Part shown: piece by piece, positions 1 to 8,754 of the stretch
Position numbering within the stretch: position 1 is the first letter of the stretch
Layout of the letters: each line of letters opens with the position of its first letter
Source: Methylococcaceae bacterium
Lineage (GTDB): Bacteria > Pseudomonadota > Gammaproteobacteria > Methylococcales > Methylomonadaceae
NCBI GenBank assembly: GCA_030627205.1
Contig: DAOUSN010000028.1
Span: forward strand, 1-33,945
Length of the DNA: 33,945 nt
Reading direction: 5' to 3'
Notes under the pieces: generated by a model
Told to the model about the DNA's origin: nothing
Seen by the model: only the letters and a program-made list of their open reading frames with translations
Database searches by the model: none
Made by a program: the position numbers and the translations under genes

Positions 1-1
1 C

Positions 2-580
2 GCAAATATGAAACGTGACACCATTAATAATACCATCAAAAAAGCAACAGGTACAATGGAAGGCGTTAATTATGAAGACGTTCGTTATGAAGGTTATGGC
101 CCTGGTGGAACGGCGGTTCTTGTTGATTGTTTAACTGATAATCGCAACCGAACCGTTGCCGAAGTTCGTCACGCATTTTCAAAAGCTGGGGGAAATTTAG
201 GCACAGATGGCTCAGTCGCTTATCTATTTAATAAAGTCGGCATTATCAGTTATGGTAGCAATGTTGATGAAGATACTATTCTTGAAGCAGCTATGGATGC
301 AGGGGCTGAAGACATTATCACTAATGATGACGGCTCTGTGGATGTAATAACCGCAGCAGCAGATTATTTAAAGATAAAAGAAGCGATGGTTACAGCAGGT
401 TTTGAACCTGAAAATTCACAGCTGACTATGCAGGCAGAAAATCAGACTGAATTAAATCTGGCAACTGCTGAAAAAATGTTACGCTTAATTGATCGTTTAG
501 AAGATTTGGATGATGTACAAGAAGTTTATTCTAATGCAGATATTAGTGACGATGTTTTAGAGCAAATTTCAATGGAATAA
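2..580 (+). CDS. yebC: YebC/TACO1 family protein, 5' end cut by window edge
   Basis: This is the C-terminal three quarters of a YebC-family protein (family length about 245-250 residues; about 192 codons are visible). The reading frame is open to the window edge, and the first visible Met (position 8) is internal: the residues around it, ANMKRDTINNTIKKATG, match the conserved YebC segment that ends the N-terminal domain. The motif YEGYGPGGTAVLVD follows, then the family's mixed alpha/beta domains with an acidic C-terminus. YebC proteins are described both as DNA-binding regulators and as ribosome-associated factors that help translate polyproline-like stretches; the sequence does not distinguish these. 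The stop is 10 bases before ybgC, suggesting co-transcription. In Pseudomonas ruvCAB lies between these genes; it is absent here. Confidence 0.93.
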   Translation, partial: ANMKRDTINNTIKKATGTMEGVNYEDVRYEGYGPGGTAVLVDCLTDNRNRTVAEVRHAFSKAGGNLGTDGSVAYLFNKVGIISYGSNVDEDTILEAAMDAGAEDIITNDDGSVDVITAAADYLKIKEAMVTAGFEPENSQLTMQAENQTELNLATAEKMLRLIDRLEDLDDVQEVYSNADISDDVLEQISME

Positions 581-590
581 AGACCAAACT

Positions 591-986
591 ATGGATGTAT
601 TTATTTGGCCAATTCGGGTGTATTATGAAGATACTGATGCGAGTGGTATCGTTTATCATGCTAATTATTTAAAATTTTTTGAACGTGCGCGCACTGAAAT
701 GCTGCGTGCAAAAGGATTTGAACAAGATAGCTTAAAAACTAATGAATCAATTATTTTTGCAATACGTTCAATTACGATTGATTATTTAAATATCATTCGT
801 TTCAATGAGCTTATTGAGGTCAATTCAAAGATAATTAGAATTAGAAAAGCGAGTCTAATTTTCGAGCAAGCCATAAATCGTGATGATACCTTATTATCTA
901 AAGCTACAATAACCGTTGCTTGTTTGGATGTAAACACTATGCGTCCTAAAGCTATTCCACAAACATTGCTAGTAGAATTTCAATAA
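591..986 (+). CDS. ybgC: YbgC acyl-CoA thioesterase, Tol-Pal operon
   Basis: A 131-residue single hot-dog-fold thioesterase, normal length for YbgC. The signature YYEDTDASGIVYHANYL near residues 11-27 contains the Asp and the H-A-N-Y segment that form the active site of the 4-hydroxybenzoyl-CoA thioesterase/YbgC family. YbgC hydrolyses acyl-CoA or acyl-ACP thioesters in the cytoplasm and is the usual first gene of the tol-pal operon, as here, where tolQ starts 59 bases downstream. The precise physiological acyl substrate cannot be read from the sequence. Confidence 0.93.
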   Translation: MDVFIWPIRVYYEDTDASGIVYHANYLKFFERARTEMLRAKGFEQDSLKTNESIIFAIRSITIDYLNIIRFNELIEVNSKIIRIRKASLIFEQAINRDDTLLSKATITVACLDVNTMRPKAIPQTLLVEFQ

Positions 987-1045
987 TAGTCTAGGCTTTA
1001 GTTATCTTTTGGTGGTTAATCTTAATCTATAAAACTATTAAATCT

Positions 1046-1723
1046 ATGAATATTGACTTATCTATTTTTCATCTTGTGAAGGATGCAAGCTTAGTTGTAC
1101 AACTGGCCATGCTAATTTTACTCGCAGCTTCTGTCATATCATGGATGTTTATTTTTTCTAAGCGACGTGAAATTAAACAGGTTATGCGAATTACCGATGA
1201 CTTTGAAAAAGAATTTTGGTCAGGAGTAGAACTTACTGAACTTTATAAGAAATTGACTGCTAATGATTTTAAATCTGAAGGTATTGAGAAAATTTTTCTC
1301 AGTGGTTATAAAGAATTTTCTCGAATGCGGCAAAAAGGTGATGTAGAGCCTATTGTATTAGTTGAAAGCGCGCAACGGGCAATGCGAATTGAATTAACCC
1401 GTGAGTTTGACCGCTTAGATGAAGCTCTACCTTTTTTAGCTACTGTCGGTTCTACCAGTCCTTATATTGGTTTATTTGGTACAGTTTGGGGGATAATGAA
1501 TGCATTTCGCTCACTGGTTAATGTCCAGCAGGCGACTTTAGCCCAAGTTGCTCCGGGTATTGCCGAGGCGTTAATAGCTACTGCGATAGGATTGTTTGCA
1601 GCGATTCCTGCAGTCATCGCTTATAACCGCTTTTCGACCCGTATAGACCGTTTAGCTAGTCGTCATGAAATGTTTATTGATGAATTTATCATTCTTTTAC
1701 AAAGATTGGCACACAACAAATGA
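1046..1723 (+). CDS. tolQ: TolQ, inner-membrane proton-channel subunit
   Basis: A 225-residue ExbB/TolQ/MotA-family protein. The N-terminal membrane segment (about residues 16-38, LAMLILLAASVISWMFIF) is followed by a charged cytoplasmic domain. Two further membrane segments sit near residues 130-200, with the family motif GSTSPYIGLFGTVWGIM and then GIAEALIATAIGLFAAIPAV. TolQ forms a pentamer around a TolR dimer and uses the proton motive force to drive TolA during outer-membrane constriction at division. The gene overlaps tolR by four bases (ATGA), indicating translational coupling. Confidence 0.96.
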   Translation: MNIDLSIFHLVKDASLVVQLAMLILLAASVISWMFIFSKRREIKQVMRITDDFEKEFWSGVELTELYKKLTANDFKSEGIEKIFLSGYKEFSRMRQKGDVEPIVLVESAQRAMRIELTREFDRLDEALPFLATVGSTSPYIGLFGTVWGIMNAFRSLVNVQQATLAQVAPGIAEALIATAIGLFAAIPAVIAYNRFSTRIDRLASRHEMFIDEFIILLQRLAHNK

Positions 1724-2145
1724 GTACACGTCGCTCTCGAAGAAAACTGATGTCGGAAATTAATGTTGTACCTTACATTGACGTGATGTTGGTTTTATTA
1801 GTTATTTTTATGATTACCGCTCCGTTACAACAAAATAATGGCGTAGAAATTGATTTGCCAGTTACTGAAGGCAATCCTATTGAGCAAAAAGAAACGCCAA
1901 CAGTTGTTATTACTATTAATAAGGAAGGGCGGTATTATTTAAGTGAAAATGGAACTAAAAATATTGTGGTTTCAAAAGATGATTTAGTGTTAAAAATTGT
2001 AACACTCCATAATGAGAATCAGCAGTTACAAGTTTATATTCGTGGTGATAGTAAGGTAGAGTACGGTCATGTTGTTCGGATAATGGCAACATTAAAACAC
2101 TCAGGTATTGCTCGTATAGGGTTGATAACAACCTCAGAAGGGTAA
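1720..2145 (+). CDS. tolR: TolR, inner-membrane/periplasmic Tol subunit
   Basis: A 141-residue ExbD/TolR protein. There is a basic N-terminus (RRSRRK), then EINVVPYIDVMLVLLVIFMIT, with the single transmembrane helix containing the conserved channel-facing Asp (D21), then a periplasmic domain of about 100 residues. TolR pairs with TolQ to convert proton flow into movement of TolA. Its start codon overlaps the tolQ stop. A GAAGGG Shine-Dalgarno for tolA lies at its 3' end, so the three genes are tightly coupled. Confidence 0.96.
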   Translation: MSTRRSRRKLMSEINVVPYIDVMLVLLVIFMITAPLQQNNGVEIDLPVTEGNPIEQKETPTVVITINKEGRYYLSENGTKNIVVSKDDLVLKIVTLHNENQQLQVYIRGDSKVEYGHVVRIMATLKHSGIARIGLITTSEG

Positions 2146-2150
2146 TTTTA

Positions 2151-3299
2151 ATGAAATACAGTTCAGAATTTTTACTGGCCTTATTTTTTCATTTATTATT
2201 AGTGTTCTTTTTTGCGTTTAGCTTTACTCTCAAACCTGAAATAGTAAAGGAAAAATCTAAAGTAGCTATACAGGCTGTTATTATTGATAATGAGGCAATT
2301 GAGCAACAAATTCAAGCGTACAATAAAGAGAAAAAACAAGTAATTATTTCTCAGTCATTAGCTTTACCTGAAATTGATGGGGCGGCTCAACAACGAAAAT
2401 TGCAAGAAGAAAATGCAAAAAAATTAGTACAGCAAGAAGCAGATAAAGCTAAACAAGAGTTAGCACGATTAGCTATAATTGAAAAAGAACAACAACAGTT
2501 ACAACGAGTAGAAGAGTTACGTGTTGCTGAAATTGAACGGCAAGAGCAAATTGAAAAAGAACAGGAAGCATTAAAAGAAGAGCTCAAAGTCATTGAAGAG
2601 GAGGTTGCTCTACTGGTTGCTAAAGAAAAAAAAGAAGCTGATCGCAAAATAGCTGAAGCTAAACATCAACAAGCATTAGCGGAACAAATAGAACATAAAA
2701 AAGCAGTAGAAATTAAAAAACAACAAGCATTAGAAAAAGCGGCTATTGTTAAAAAGAAAAAACATCAACAAGATTTAGCTATAGAGACAGCACGTAAAGA
2801 AGCCGCTCGTAAAGAAACTGCTAGATTAGCTAAAATTAAACAAGAAAAAGAGTCTAAGTTAGCAAAAAAGAAAGAATCACAGGATTTAGCTAAAAAAAAG
2901 CAACGCCTTAAAGATTCAATTGCAGCTGATATGGCAAGTCGTCAACAACAAGGAACTGAAGAATCTGATGATAGAACATCTCAAGTAGCAGAAGCTGGGA
3001 AAATAAAAGCCCAGCAAGATATATCAAAATTTACCATAGAACTACAACGAAAATTAAGAGCTATTTGGGTTCGCCCTATTTCTATGATCCAAGGTTTATC
3101 TTGTGTTATTAGAGTTCAACTCATGTCAAATGGTCATGTGATTGAAGCTAAGGTTATTAACGGAGGTAGTGGGGATACACTTTTTGATAATTCAGCATTA
3201 AATGCAGTTTACAAAGCAAGTCCTCTACCGATTCCAAGTGATAAAGCGTTATTTGAAGAAAACTTTAAATCATTTACCTTTACCTTTAAACCTGAGTAA
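2151..3299 (+). CDS. tolA: TolA, periplasm-spanning linker of the Tol system
   Basis: A 382-residue protein with the three-part TolA layout. There is one N-terminal membrane anchor (about residues 7-27). A very long Lys/Glu/Gln/Ala-rich helical domain (about residues 60-290) spans the periplasm. A C-terminal globular TonB/TolA-III domain (about 295-382, with KLRAIWVRP and VIRVQLMSNGHVIEAKVINGGSGD) contacts TolB and Pal. TolA is energised by TolQR and reaches the outer membrane. The helical domain is low-complexity and explains the spurious antisense open frame at 2387-2647. Spacing to tolR is five bases. Confidence 0.95.
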   Translation: MKYSSEFLLALFFHLLLVFFFAFSFTLKPEIVKEKSKVAIQAVIIDNEAIEQQIQAYNKEKKQVIISQSLALPEIDGAAQQRKLQEENAKKLVQQEADKAKQELARLAIIEKEQQQLQRVEELRVAEIERQEQIEKEQEALKEELKVIEEEVALLVAKEKKEADRKIAEAKHQQALAEQIEHKKAVEIKKQQALEKAAIVKKKKHQQDLAIETARKEAARKETARLAKIKQEKESKLAKKKESQDLAKKKQRLKDSIAADMASRQQQGTEESDDRTSQVAEAGKIKAQQDISKFTIELQRKLRAIWVRPISMIQGLSCVIRVQLMSNGHVIEAKVINGGSGDTLFDNSALNAVYKASPLPIPSDKALFEENFKSFTFTFKPE

Positions 3300-3332
3300 A
3301 ATTCGAACTATATTAATAGAAAAGGTCACGCT

Positions 3333-4613
3333 ATGAAATTCTTACCCCCTATTATTTTTCTTGGTTTATGCGCTATTTATTCGTCGTTTACTTATGCTGA
3401 ACTTAATATTGATATTACTAAAAACTTTGAAACTAAAGTCCCTATTGCTATTTCTCCTTTTGGTTCAAGTGGTTCACAGTCTGAAAACATTTCAGCCATT
3501 ATTGATGATGATTTAAATCGTAGTGGTTATTTTAAAACCTTAGCTGAAGAAGATATGTTATCGCAACCGACAGCAGCTAACCAAGTTGTGATAAGAAATT
3601 GGCAGATCCTTGGGCAAGAATATTTATTAGTAGGCAGAATTCAGCCAATAAATACGCGGTATAATATTTTTTTCCAATTGCTTGACGTGTCTAAAAACGA
3701 GCAAATTATGGATTATAAAATCACTTCTGTTAAAGGAGAGCTTCGTCGGGCAGCGCATCAAATAAGTAACCTGATTTATGAAAAACTCACAGGAAATAAA
3801 GGGATTTTTGGAACAAAAATTGCGTTTGTGAGTAGTAACAATGATATAAATAATAGAAATTATCGCCTGCAAATTGCAGATATTGATGGTTATCATGCAC
3901 AAACCATTGTTTCTTCGGTAGAACCTATTATGTCACTTAAGTGGTCACCTGACGGCAATAAAATTGCTTATGTTTCGTTTGAAAATCACCGGGCTGCTGT
4001 TTTTGTGCAAATGTTAACGACAGGTAAGCGAATTAAAATAGCTTCCTTTCCTGGTATTAACGGCGCTCCCTCATGGTCACCTGATGGTCTTAAACTTGCA
4101 TTAACCTTATCTAAAGATGGTAGCCCAGATATTTATATTTTGGATTTAGCGAGCAAACAGTTTACACAATTAACTCAAAACTCCTCCATTAACACTGAGC
4201 CTACATGGTCTCCTGATGGTCGAACTATCATATTTACATCCGATCAAACAGGTAAACCTCAACTTTATAAAATAGCGACTAGTGGTGGTAAAGCAACTCG
4301 TTTAACTTTTAAAGGTAGCTATAATGCGAGTGCAAGTTTCTCACCTGATGGATCTAAAATAGTAATGGTACATGCACAGGGTCAAAGTTATAAAATTGCC
4401 TTAATGAATCTTAATACTAAAGCACTTACTATTTTAACCACGGGAAGTTTAGATGAATCTCCTAGTTTTTCAAGTAATGGTACTATGATAGTATATGCTT
4501 CTCGTCGAGGGGGGAAGGGGGTTTTATCAGCTGTTTCTATTGACGGAAGAATTAATCAAAAATTGGAGTTTCAAAACCCTGAAGTACGTGAACCTGCTTG
4601 GGCTCCTTTTTAA
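3333..4613 (+). CDS. tolB: TolB, periplasmic beta-propeller protein
   Basis: A 426-residue secreted protein. A signal peptide (about residues 1-22, ending ...SFTYA before ELNID) is followed by the N-terminal TolB domain and then a six-bladed propeller. At least five PD40-type blade motifs are visible, e.g. KWSPDGNKIAYVS, SWSPDGLKLALTL, TWSPDGRTIIFTS, SFSPDGSKIVMVH and the variant SFSSNGTMIVYAS. TolB binds Pal and the C-terminal domain of TolA, releasing Pal from peptidoglycan when TolA pulls. Full length for the family. An AAAAGG Shine-Dalgarno precedes the ATG. It is the last gene before a 360-base non-coding gap. Confidence 0.96.
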   Translation: MKFLPPIIFLGLCAIYSSFTYAELNIDITKNFETKVPIAISPFGSSGSQSENISAIIDDDLNRSGYFKTLAEEDMLSQPTAANQVVIRNWQILGQEYLLVGRIQPINTRYNIFFQLLDVSKNEQIMDYKITSVKGELRRAAHQISNLIYEKLTGNKGIFGTKIAFVSSNNDINNRNYRLQIADIDGYHAQTIVSSVEPIMSLKWSPDGNKIAYVSFENHRAAVFVQMLTTGKRIKIASFPGINGAPSWSPDGLKLALTLSKDGSPDIYILDLASKQFTQLTQNSSINTEPTWSPDGRTIIFTSDQTGKPQLYKIATSGGKATRLTFKGSYNASASFSPDGSKIVMVHAQGQSYKIALMNLNTKALTILTTGSLDESPSFSSNGTMIVYASRRGGKGVLSAVSIDGRINQKLEFQNPEVREPAWAPF

Positions 4614-4973
4614 GTTAATAAATGGCAATCTGTACCTTTATTTTTAAAAAATAAAGATAAAGTAAAGTTACAGATTATCAACTAAATTAGAATTTGTTGT
4701 GGATTTAATCAGTGATATATAAAATTATTCACTTATTTTTTTAAATCTTTACTACTATTAAGTTGAATATTTACTATACTTAGGAACGAAAACTCAATAA
4801 CATTAAAATATAGAATTAAAAAGTTACTCTAGAGATCCTACCTGATTAACATTAATAAGAACCGATTTTAAAAACCATAGGTGAAAATATTATGTATTTT
4901 ACTATAATTTTAATTTTTCAATAATTATAATGCAACTAATATCAATTATACTTACAAAGTGGAAATACTAAAG
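4614..4973. other. tolB-pal intergenic region, no gene seen
   Basis: This is a very AT-rich 360-base gap inside an otherwise compact operon. It holds an AT-rich inverted repeat just after tolB (separate entry) and two TATAAT hexamers (4903-4908 and 4926-4931) that could be -10 boxes for a separate pal promoter. Neither has a convincing -35 at the right spacing. A 10-codon open frame at 4892-4924 with an AGGTGA upstream is noted but not called. No tRNA or conserved RNA fold was recognised. Confidence 0.5.
4628..4675 (+). terminator. AT-rich hairpin downstream of tolB, possible attenuator
   Basis: An inner inverted repeat (CTTTATTTTT at 4636-4645 against AAAAATAAAG at 4647-4656) is enclosed by ATCTGTA (4628-4634) and TACAGAT (4669-4675). 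It begins 14 bases after the tolB stop. It has no GC-rich stem and no trailing T-run, so it is a weak terminator candidate at best. Confidence 0.3.
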
Positions 4974-5540
4974 ATGAGGATTAATAAAGCCGCAATAATG
5001 TTAGCTTTGATTGTCACATTTTTATCGGCTTGTAACTCTAATAAAACTGATCAAGAATTTGTTGATAATGGATTTCCAGATGCCTCAATAGGTAATTATA
5101 ATGGTTACGGAAATAATACTGTTAATGATTATGGAGTGGATAATATAGGCTATGATTCAAACAATTTTAAACAAACTCTTGATGATAATAGCGATAGCGC
5201 ATCATTAACACAAGATACTATTTATTTTATGTTTGATAATAGTGAGGTACAATCCCAGTTTATGCCGATTATAAATAAACATAGTGAGTATTTACGAACA
5301 CATCCTAATCAAATTATTGTTTTAGAAGGTCATGCTGACGAGCGTGGCTCTCGTGAATATAATATTGCGTTAGGTGAGCAAAGAGCAATATCAGTTGCAA
5401 GAATAATGGAAGCAAAAGGCGTTTTTAGAGGTCAGCTAGAATTTGTTGGTTATGGCGAAGAAAAGCCCGCTTCATTTGGTCATAACGAAGCCGCATGGCG
5501 TCTTAATAGACGTGTTAATTTAATCTATCCGAGGAACTAA
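4974..5540 (+). CDS. pal: Pal, peptidoglycan-associated outer-membrane lipoprotein
   Basis: A 188-residue lipoprotein. From the ATG at 4974 the signal peptide ends in the lipobox L17-S18-A19-C20, so C20 is the lipidated Cys. An Asn/Gly/Asp-rich linker (about residues 21-75) leads to an OmpA-like peptidoglycan-binding domain (about 80-188) with FDNSEV and GHADERGSREYN, followed by ALGEQRAISV and NRRVNLIYP. Pal anchors the outer membrane to diaminopimelate residues of peptidoglycan and is the partner of TolB. An in-frame GTG at 4959 would add five residues. I prefer 4974 because GGAA lies at the right distance and the resulting signal peptide is normal. cpoB starts three bases after its stop. 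Confidence 0.95.
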   Translation: MRINKAAIMLALIVTFLSACNSNKTDQEFVDNGFPDASIGNYNGYGNNTVNDYGVDNIGYDSNNFKQTLDDNSDSASLTQDTIYFMFDNSEVQSQFMPIINKHSEYLRTHPNQIIVLEGHADERGSREYNIALGEQRAISVARIMEAKGVFRGQLEFVGYGEEKPASFGHNEAAWRLNRRVNLIYPRN

Positions 5541-5543
5541 CTA

Positions 5544-6311
5544 ATGAAACTGTCACATTTTATCTTATTAACAGCTTGCACTGGTGCAAGTACTGCTTAC
5601 GCAGCAACACCATTACCACCCGTTCTTGATAGTTCGGTTGTTTATCGTACCACTATTTTAAAGCCTGCCACTGGAGCAGATGCTATTACTAGTCAACTGA
5701 TAACACGCCTAGACCAACTACAAACAAGTGTTGCTAGTATTCAAGCGAAAGTCAACCAGCAAGCCGTTGCTATCAATGGTTTGCAGCAAGTTCAAAATGC
5801 TGTAAATACTACTGTAGATGCAAGATTGAATAATTTAGCAGTCGAAGCAACTAAAGCGGCTGTGGTTACTCCTATTATTAATACACCACTTGCGAAACCT
5901 GTAGTTGCTAAAGTAGCAGCTCCTGTAACCTTAGGTAGTGAACAGCAGCGTTATCAAAGTGCTTATGCTATTTTAAGATCGGGTAATGCTGATTTGTCGA
6001 TTGTTGAGTTTCAAAATATTATCAAAGATTTTCCTAAAGGTTCATTTGCAGATAATGCTCAATATTGGTTAGGTGAAGCTTATCTTCTTAAAGGTAAAAA
6101 AACTGAAGCAATGCAGGCATTTGACAGGGTGGTTTTAGCCTATCCTAAAAGTAATAAAGTACCTGACGCGCTGTTGAAGCTTGGTTTTGTGCAATTAGAG
6201 TTAAATCAAAGAGCTAAAGCTAAAGAATATTTAGATTATGTTATTCTTAATTACCCTAAATCAGATGCCGCTAAATTAGCAATAAGAAAAGCTGGTCAAG
6301 CCGCGTTATAA
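5544..6311 (+). CDS. cpoB: CpoB/YbgF, periplasmic TPR coordinator of division
   Basis: A 255-residue secreted protein: a signal peptide (about residues 1-20, ...STAYA), an N-terminal trimerising coiled coil (about 45-95, Gln/Leu rich) and three tetratricopeptide repeats at about 130-255 (e.g. AQYWLGEAYLLKGKKTEAMQ and ALLKLGFVQLELNQRAKAK). CpoB binds TolA and modulates PBP1B-dependent peptidoglycan synthesis so that it keeps pace with outer-membrane constriction. It is the usual last gene of the tol-pal cluster. It follows pal by three bases and precedes queE by 11. Confidence 0.94.
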   Translation: MKLSHFILLTACTGASTAYAATPLPPVLDSSVVYRTTILKPATGADAITSQLITRLDQLQTSVASIQAKVNQQAVAINGLQQVQNAVNTTVDARLNNLAVEATKAAVVTPIINTPLAKPVVAKVAAPVTLGSEQQRYQSAYAILRSGNADLSIVEFQNIIKDFPKGSFADNAQYWLGEAYLLKGKKTEAMQAFDRVVLAYPKSNKVPDALLKLGFVQLELNQRAKAKEYLDYVILNYPKSDAAKLAIRKAGQAAL

Positions 6312-6322
6312 TTATTTATTGA

Positions 6323-6967
6323 GTGATAAATTATTTACGATTAACTGAGATTTTTTATTCTCTACAAGGTGAATCAAATACTGTAGGATTACCTACAGTA
6401 TTTATTCGGTTAACTGGTTGTCCGTTGCGATGTGTTTATTGTGATACTAGCTATGCCTTTACTGGCGGTGATAAATTCTCTTTAGAACAAATTATCCGTG
6501 ATGTTGAGCAATATAATACCAATTATATTACAATAACTGGCGGAGAACCACTCTCTCAAGCTAATGTTCACCCTTTAATGAAACAATTAGCGAATAAGGG
6601 TTATCAAGTCTCGTTAGAAACTAGTGGTGCATTAGATGTCTCTAAGGTTGATTCACGCATTATCAAAGTAATGGATTTTAAAACTCCAAGCTCTGGAGAA
6701 CTCTCTAAAAATCGCTATCAAAATATTAATTATTTAACCGCTCAAGACCAAATCAAATTTGTTATTGCTACTGATGATGATTATCAGTGGTCTAAAGAAT
6801 TATTAATTAAATATAATTTAACCGCACTCTGCCAAGTTTTATTCTCCCCAGTTATTAATAAAATGTCTGCAACACTACTTGCTGATAAAATTTTACACGA
6901 TAAATTAGCTGTTCGCTTTCAAATTCAACTTCATAAATACCTGTGGGCAGATGCTCATGGTAAATAA
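6323..6967 (+). CDS. queE: QueE, 7-carboxy-7-deazaguanine synthase (radical SAM)
   Basis: A 214-residue radical-SAM enzyme. It starts at GTG (6323), giving MINYLRLTEIFYSLQGES, the conserved QueE N-terminus; no ATG lies nearby. The cluster motif is C33-x3-C37-x2-C40 (GCPLRCVYCDTSYAF), followed by the SAM-binding ITGGEPL. QueE converts 6-carboxytetrahydropterin to 7-carboxy-7-deazaguanine in the preQ0/queuosine pathway. It lies 11 bases after cpoB and three bases before queC, the same neighbourhood seen in Pseudomonas, so it is probably co-transcribed with the tol-pal genes. Confidence 0.95.
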   Translation: MINYLRLTEIFYSLQGESNTVGLPTVFIRLTGCPLRCVYCDTSYAFTGGDKFSLEQIIRDVEQYNTNYITITGGEPLSQANVHPLMKQLANKGYQVSLETSGALDVSKVDSRIIKVMDFKTPSSGELSKNRYQNINYLTAQDQIKFVIATDDDYQWSKELLIKYNLTALCQVLFSPVINKMSATLLADKILHDKLAVRFQIQLHKYLWADAHGK

Positions 6968-6970
6968 TTC

Positions 6971-7642
6971 ATGTCAAAAAAAGCCATTATTCTGCTTTCA
7001 GGAGGCTTAGATTCTGTCACTGTTTTAGCACTTGCCAAACAGCAAGGATTTCTCTGTTACGCATTAAGTTTTAATTATGGGCAACGTCATAATGCCGAGC
7101 TAACAGCCGCTAAAAAAATTGCTAGTGATTACCAAGTAATCTCCCATAAAATTATTGATTTAGATTTAGCTTCTATAGGAGGGTCTGCACTGACTGATGA
7201 ACATATTGCTGTCCCTAATACCCCGCAATCAGGTATTCCTGTTACTTATGTTCCTGCCAGAAATACTATTTTTTTATCATTGGCTTTAGGCTGGGCGGAA
7301 GTATTACAGGCTTATAATATTTTTATAGGAGTTAATGCGGTTGATTATTCGGGCTATCCTGATTGTCGCCCTGAATTTATTAACGCCTTTCAGACACTTG
7401 CTAATGTTGCCACTAAAACCAGTGTAGAAGGTCTTTTTATTAAAATCCACACGCCATTAATTAAATTAACTAAAGCTGATATTATTCGACAAGGTATTGC
7501 TTTAGGGGTTAATTATCAGCAAACTATTTCTTGTTATTCTGCGGATAAAAATGGGTATGCTTGCGGGGTTTGTGACGCTTGTCGTTTGCGTAGAATAGGT
7601 TTTGAACAAGTTGCAATAGATGATCCTACAAACTACCAATGA
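6971..7642 (+). CDS. queC: QueC, 7-cyano-7-deazaguanine (preQ0) synthase
   Basis: A 223-residue PP-loop ATPase. The pyrophosphate-binding loop is S10-GGLDS-15 near the N-terminus. The structural zinc site is C188, C198, C201 and C204 near the C-terminus ([12 protein letters not shown]). QueC uses ATP and ammonia to turn 7-carboxy-7-deazaguanine, the product of QueE, into preQ0, which feeds queuosine tRNA modification. The pair queE-queC is separated by three bases. queD and queF are not in the window. Confidence 0.96.
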   Translation: MSKKAIILLSGGLDSVTVLALAKQQGFLCYALSFNYGQRHNAELTAAKKIASDYQVISHKIIDLDLASIGGSALTDEHIAVPNTPQSGIPVTYVPARNTIFLSLALGWAEVLQAYNIFIGVNAVDYSGYPDCRPEFINAFQTLANVATKTSVEGLFIKIHTPLIKLTKADIIRQGIALGVNYQQTISCYSADKNGYACGVCDACRLRRIGFEQVAIDDPTNYQ

Positions 7643-7717
7643 AGAATATAAAAATTATTTTATTATCTATCAAAACATTGTTATTACTATATTTTTACTA
7701 AAATTAAAGGCTTTATT

Positions 7718-8731
7718 ATGCAACATTTTAAATATTCATTTATCATTACTGGCATTGGTTTATTAATCGCCTTACTTTGGGGGGGATGGTCATCTGTTGC
7801 TATTGTTAGTATTTTAGCGATACTTGAAGTCAGTTTATCATTTGATAATGCGGTTGTTAATGCTAGTGTATTGAAAAATATGGACGACCTTTGGAGACAT
7901 CGATTTTTAACCTGGGGAATGTTAATTGCCGTACTGGGAATGCGTTTAGTTTTTCCTGTGGTCATTGTTGCTTTTGCAGCAGATTTAGGCATTTTTAAAG
8001 TAGCTTACATGGCGATTGCCGATCCTGATTTATATTCTTCTTTTTTAACCTCGGCGCATGTTCAAATTTCTGCTTTTGGCGGAACTTTTTTACTATTAGT
8101 TTTTTTATACTTTATTCTGGATCATGAAAAAGAAGTAATGTGGTTAGAAAAGCTTGAGAAAAAACTTTTTAAAATTGGCAAGCTAGATTCTGCGGAAGTG
8201 ATTATCGCCCTCTTTGCCTTATTGATTATGCAAAGTTTTTTACCCACCGAAGAAAAATTATCTGCCTTACTTGCCGGTTTAGGGGGAATTGTGCTATATG
8301 TTTTGATTACAAGTATTGAGCTACTAGAAGGTGAAAATCAAGACGCTATTACAGGAAAAGTCTTAAAACGAACAGGGGTGATGGCTTTTGTTTATTTGGA
8401 ATTTTTAGATGCCAGCTTTTCATTTGATGGGGTTATTGGTGCGTTTGCGATTACCAAAGACGTAGTTATCATTATGGTGGGTTTAGCCATTGGGGCTATG
8501 TTTGTGCGGTCACTCACTATTTTTTTAGTGGATAAAGGCACATTAGACGATTATATTTTTTTAGAGCATGGGGCGCATTATGCCATTGGTGCATTAGCGA
8601 TGATTATGTTACTTAGTATGGTGGTTCATATTTCTGAAGTATTTACAGGGTTAGTTGGAGTCACTTTTATTGGCTTGTCCGTTTATTCGTCTATACGATA
8701 CCGACAAGCAGAAGCTGAAAACAACACTTAG
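7718..8731 (+). CDS. DUF475/TerC-like integral membrane protein
   Basis: A 337-residue polytopic membrane protein with about eight to nine hydrophobic helices. Two internally related acidic membrane motifs, EVSLSFDNAVVNA (about residues 36-48) and LDASFSFDGVIGAFAI (about 229-244), mark the DUF475 branch of the TerC superfamily. The paired Asp motifs are thought to bind metal ions. TerC-type proteins are linked to tellurite resistance and manganese export, but the substrate of DUF475 proteins is unknown, and no other ter genes are present here. An AAAGG Shine-Dalgarno precedes the ATG, and the gene is 75 bases downstream of queC. Function is therefore a family assignment only. Confidence 0.85.
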   Translation: MQHFKYSFIITGIGLLIALLWGGWSSVAIVSILAILEVSLSFDNAVVNASVLKNMDDLWRHRFLTWGMLIAVLGMRLVFPVVIVAFAADLGIFKVAYMAIADPDLYSSFLTSAHVQISAFGGTFLLLVFLYFILDHEKEVMWLEKLEKKLFKIGKLDSAEVIIALFALLIMQSFLPTEEKLSALLAGLGGIVLYVLITSIELLEGENQDAITGKVLKRTGVMAFVYLEFLDASFSFDGVIGAFAITKDVVIIMVGLAIGAMFVRSLTIFLVDKGTLDDYIFLEHGAHYAIGALAMIMLLSMVVHISEVFTGLVGVTFIGLSVYSSIRYRQAEAENNT

Positions 8732-8754
8732 TTTTATTACATTAAGTCTACTGT

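Noticed and set aside
2387-2647. Ser/Cys-rich frame opposite tolA
   Set aside because: Shadow of the Lys/Glu/Ala-rich TolA helix.
4892-4924. Ten-codon open frame (MYFTIILIFQ) with AGGTGA upstream in the tolB-pal gap
   Set aside because: Too short and compositionally like the surrounding AT-rich DNA; no regulatory feature such as a codon run supports a leader peptide.
4959-4973. GTG start for pal adding MEILK
   Set aside because: The ATG at 4974 has GGAA upstream and yields a standard lipoprotein signal peptide.
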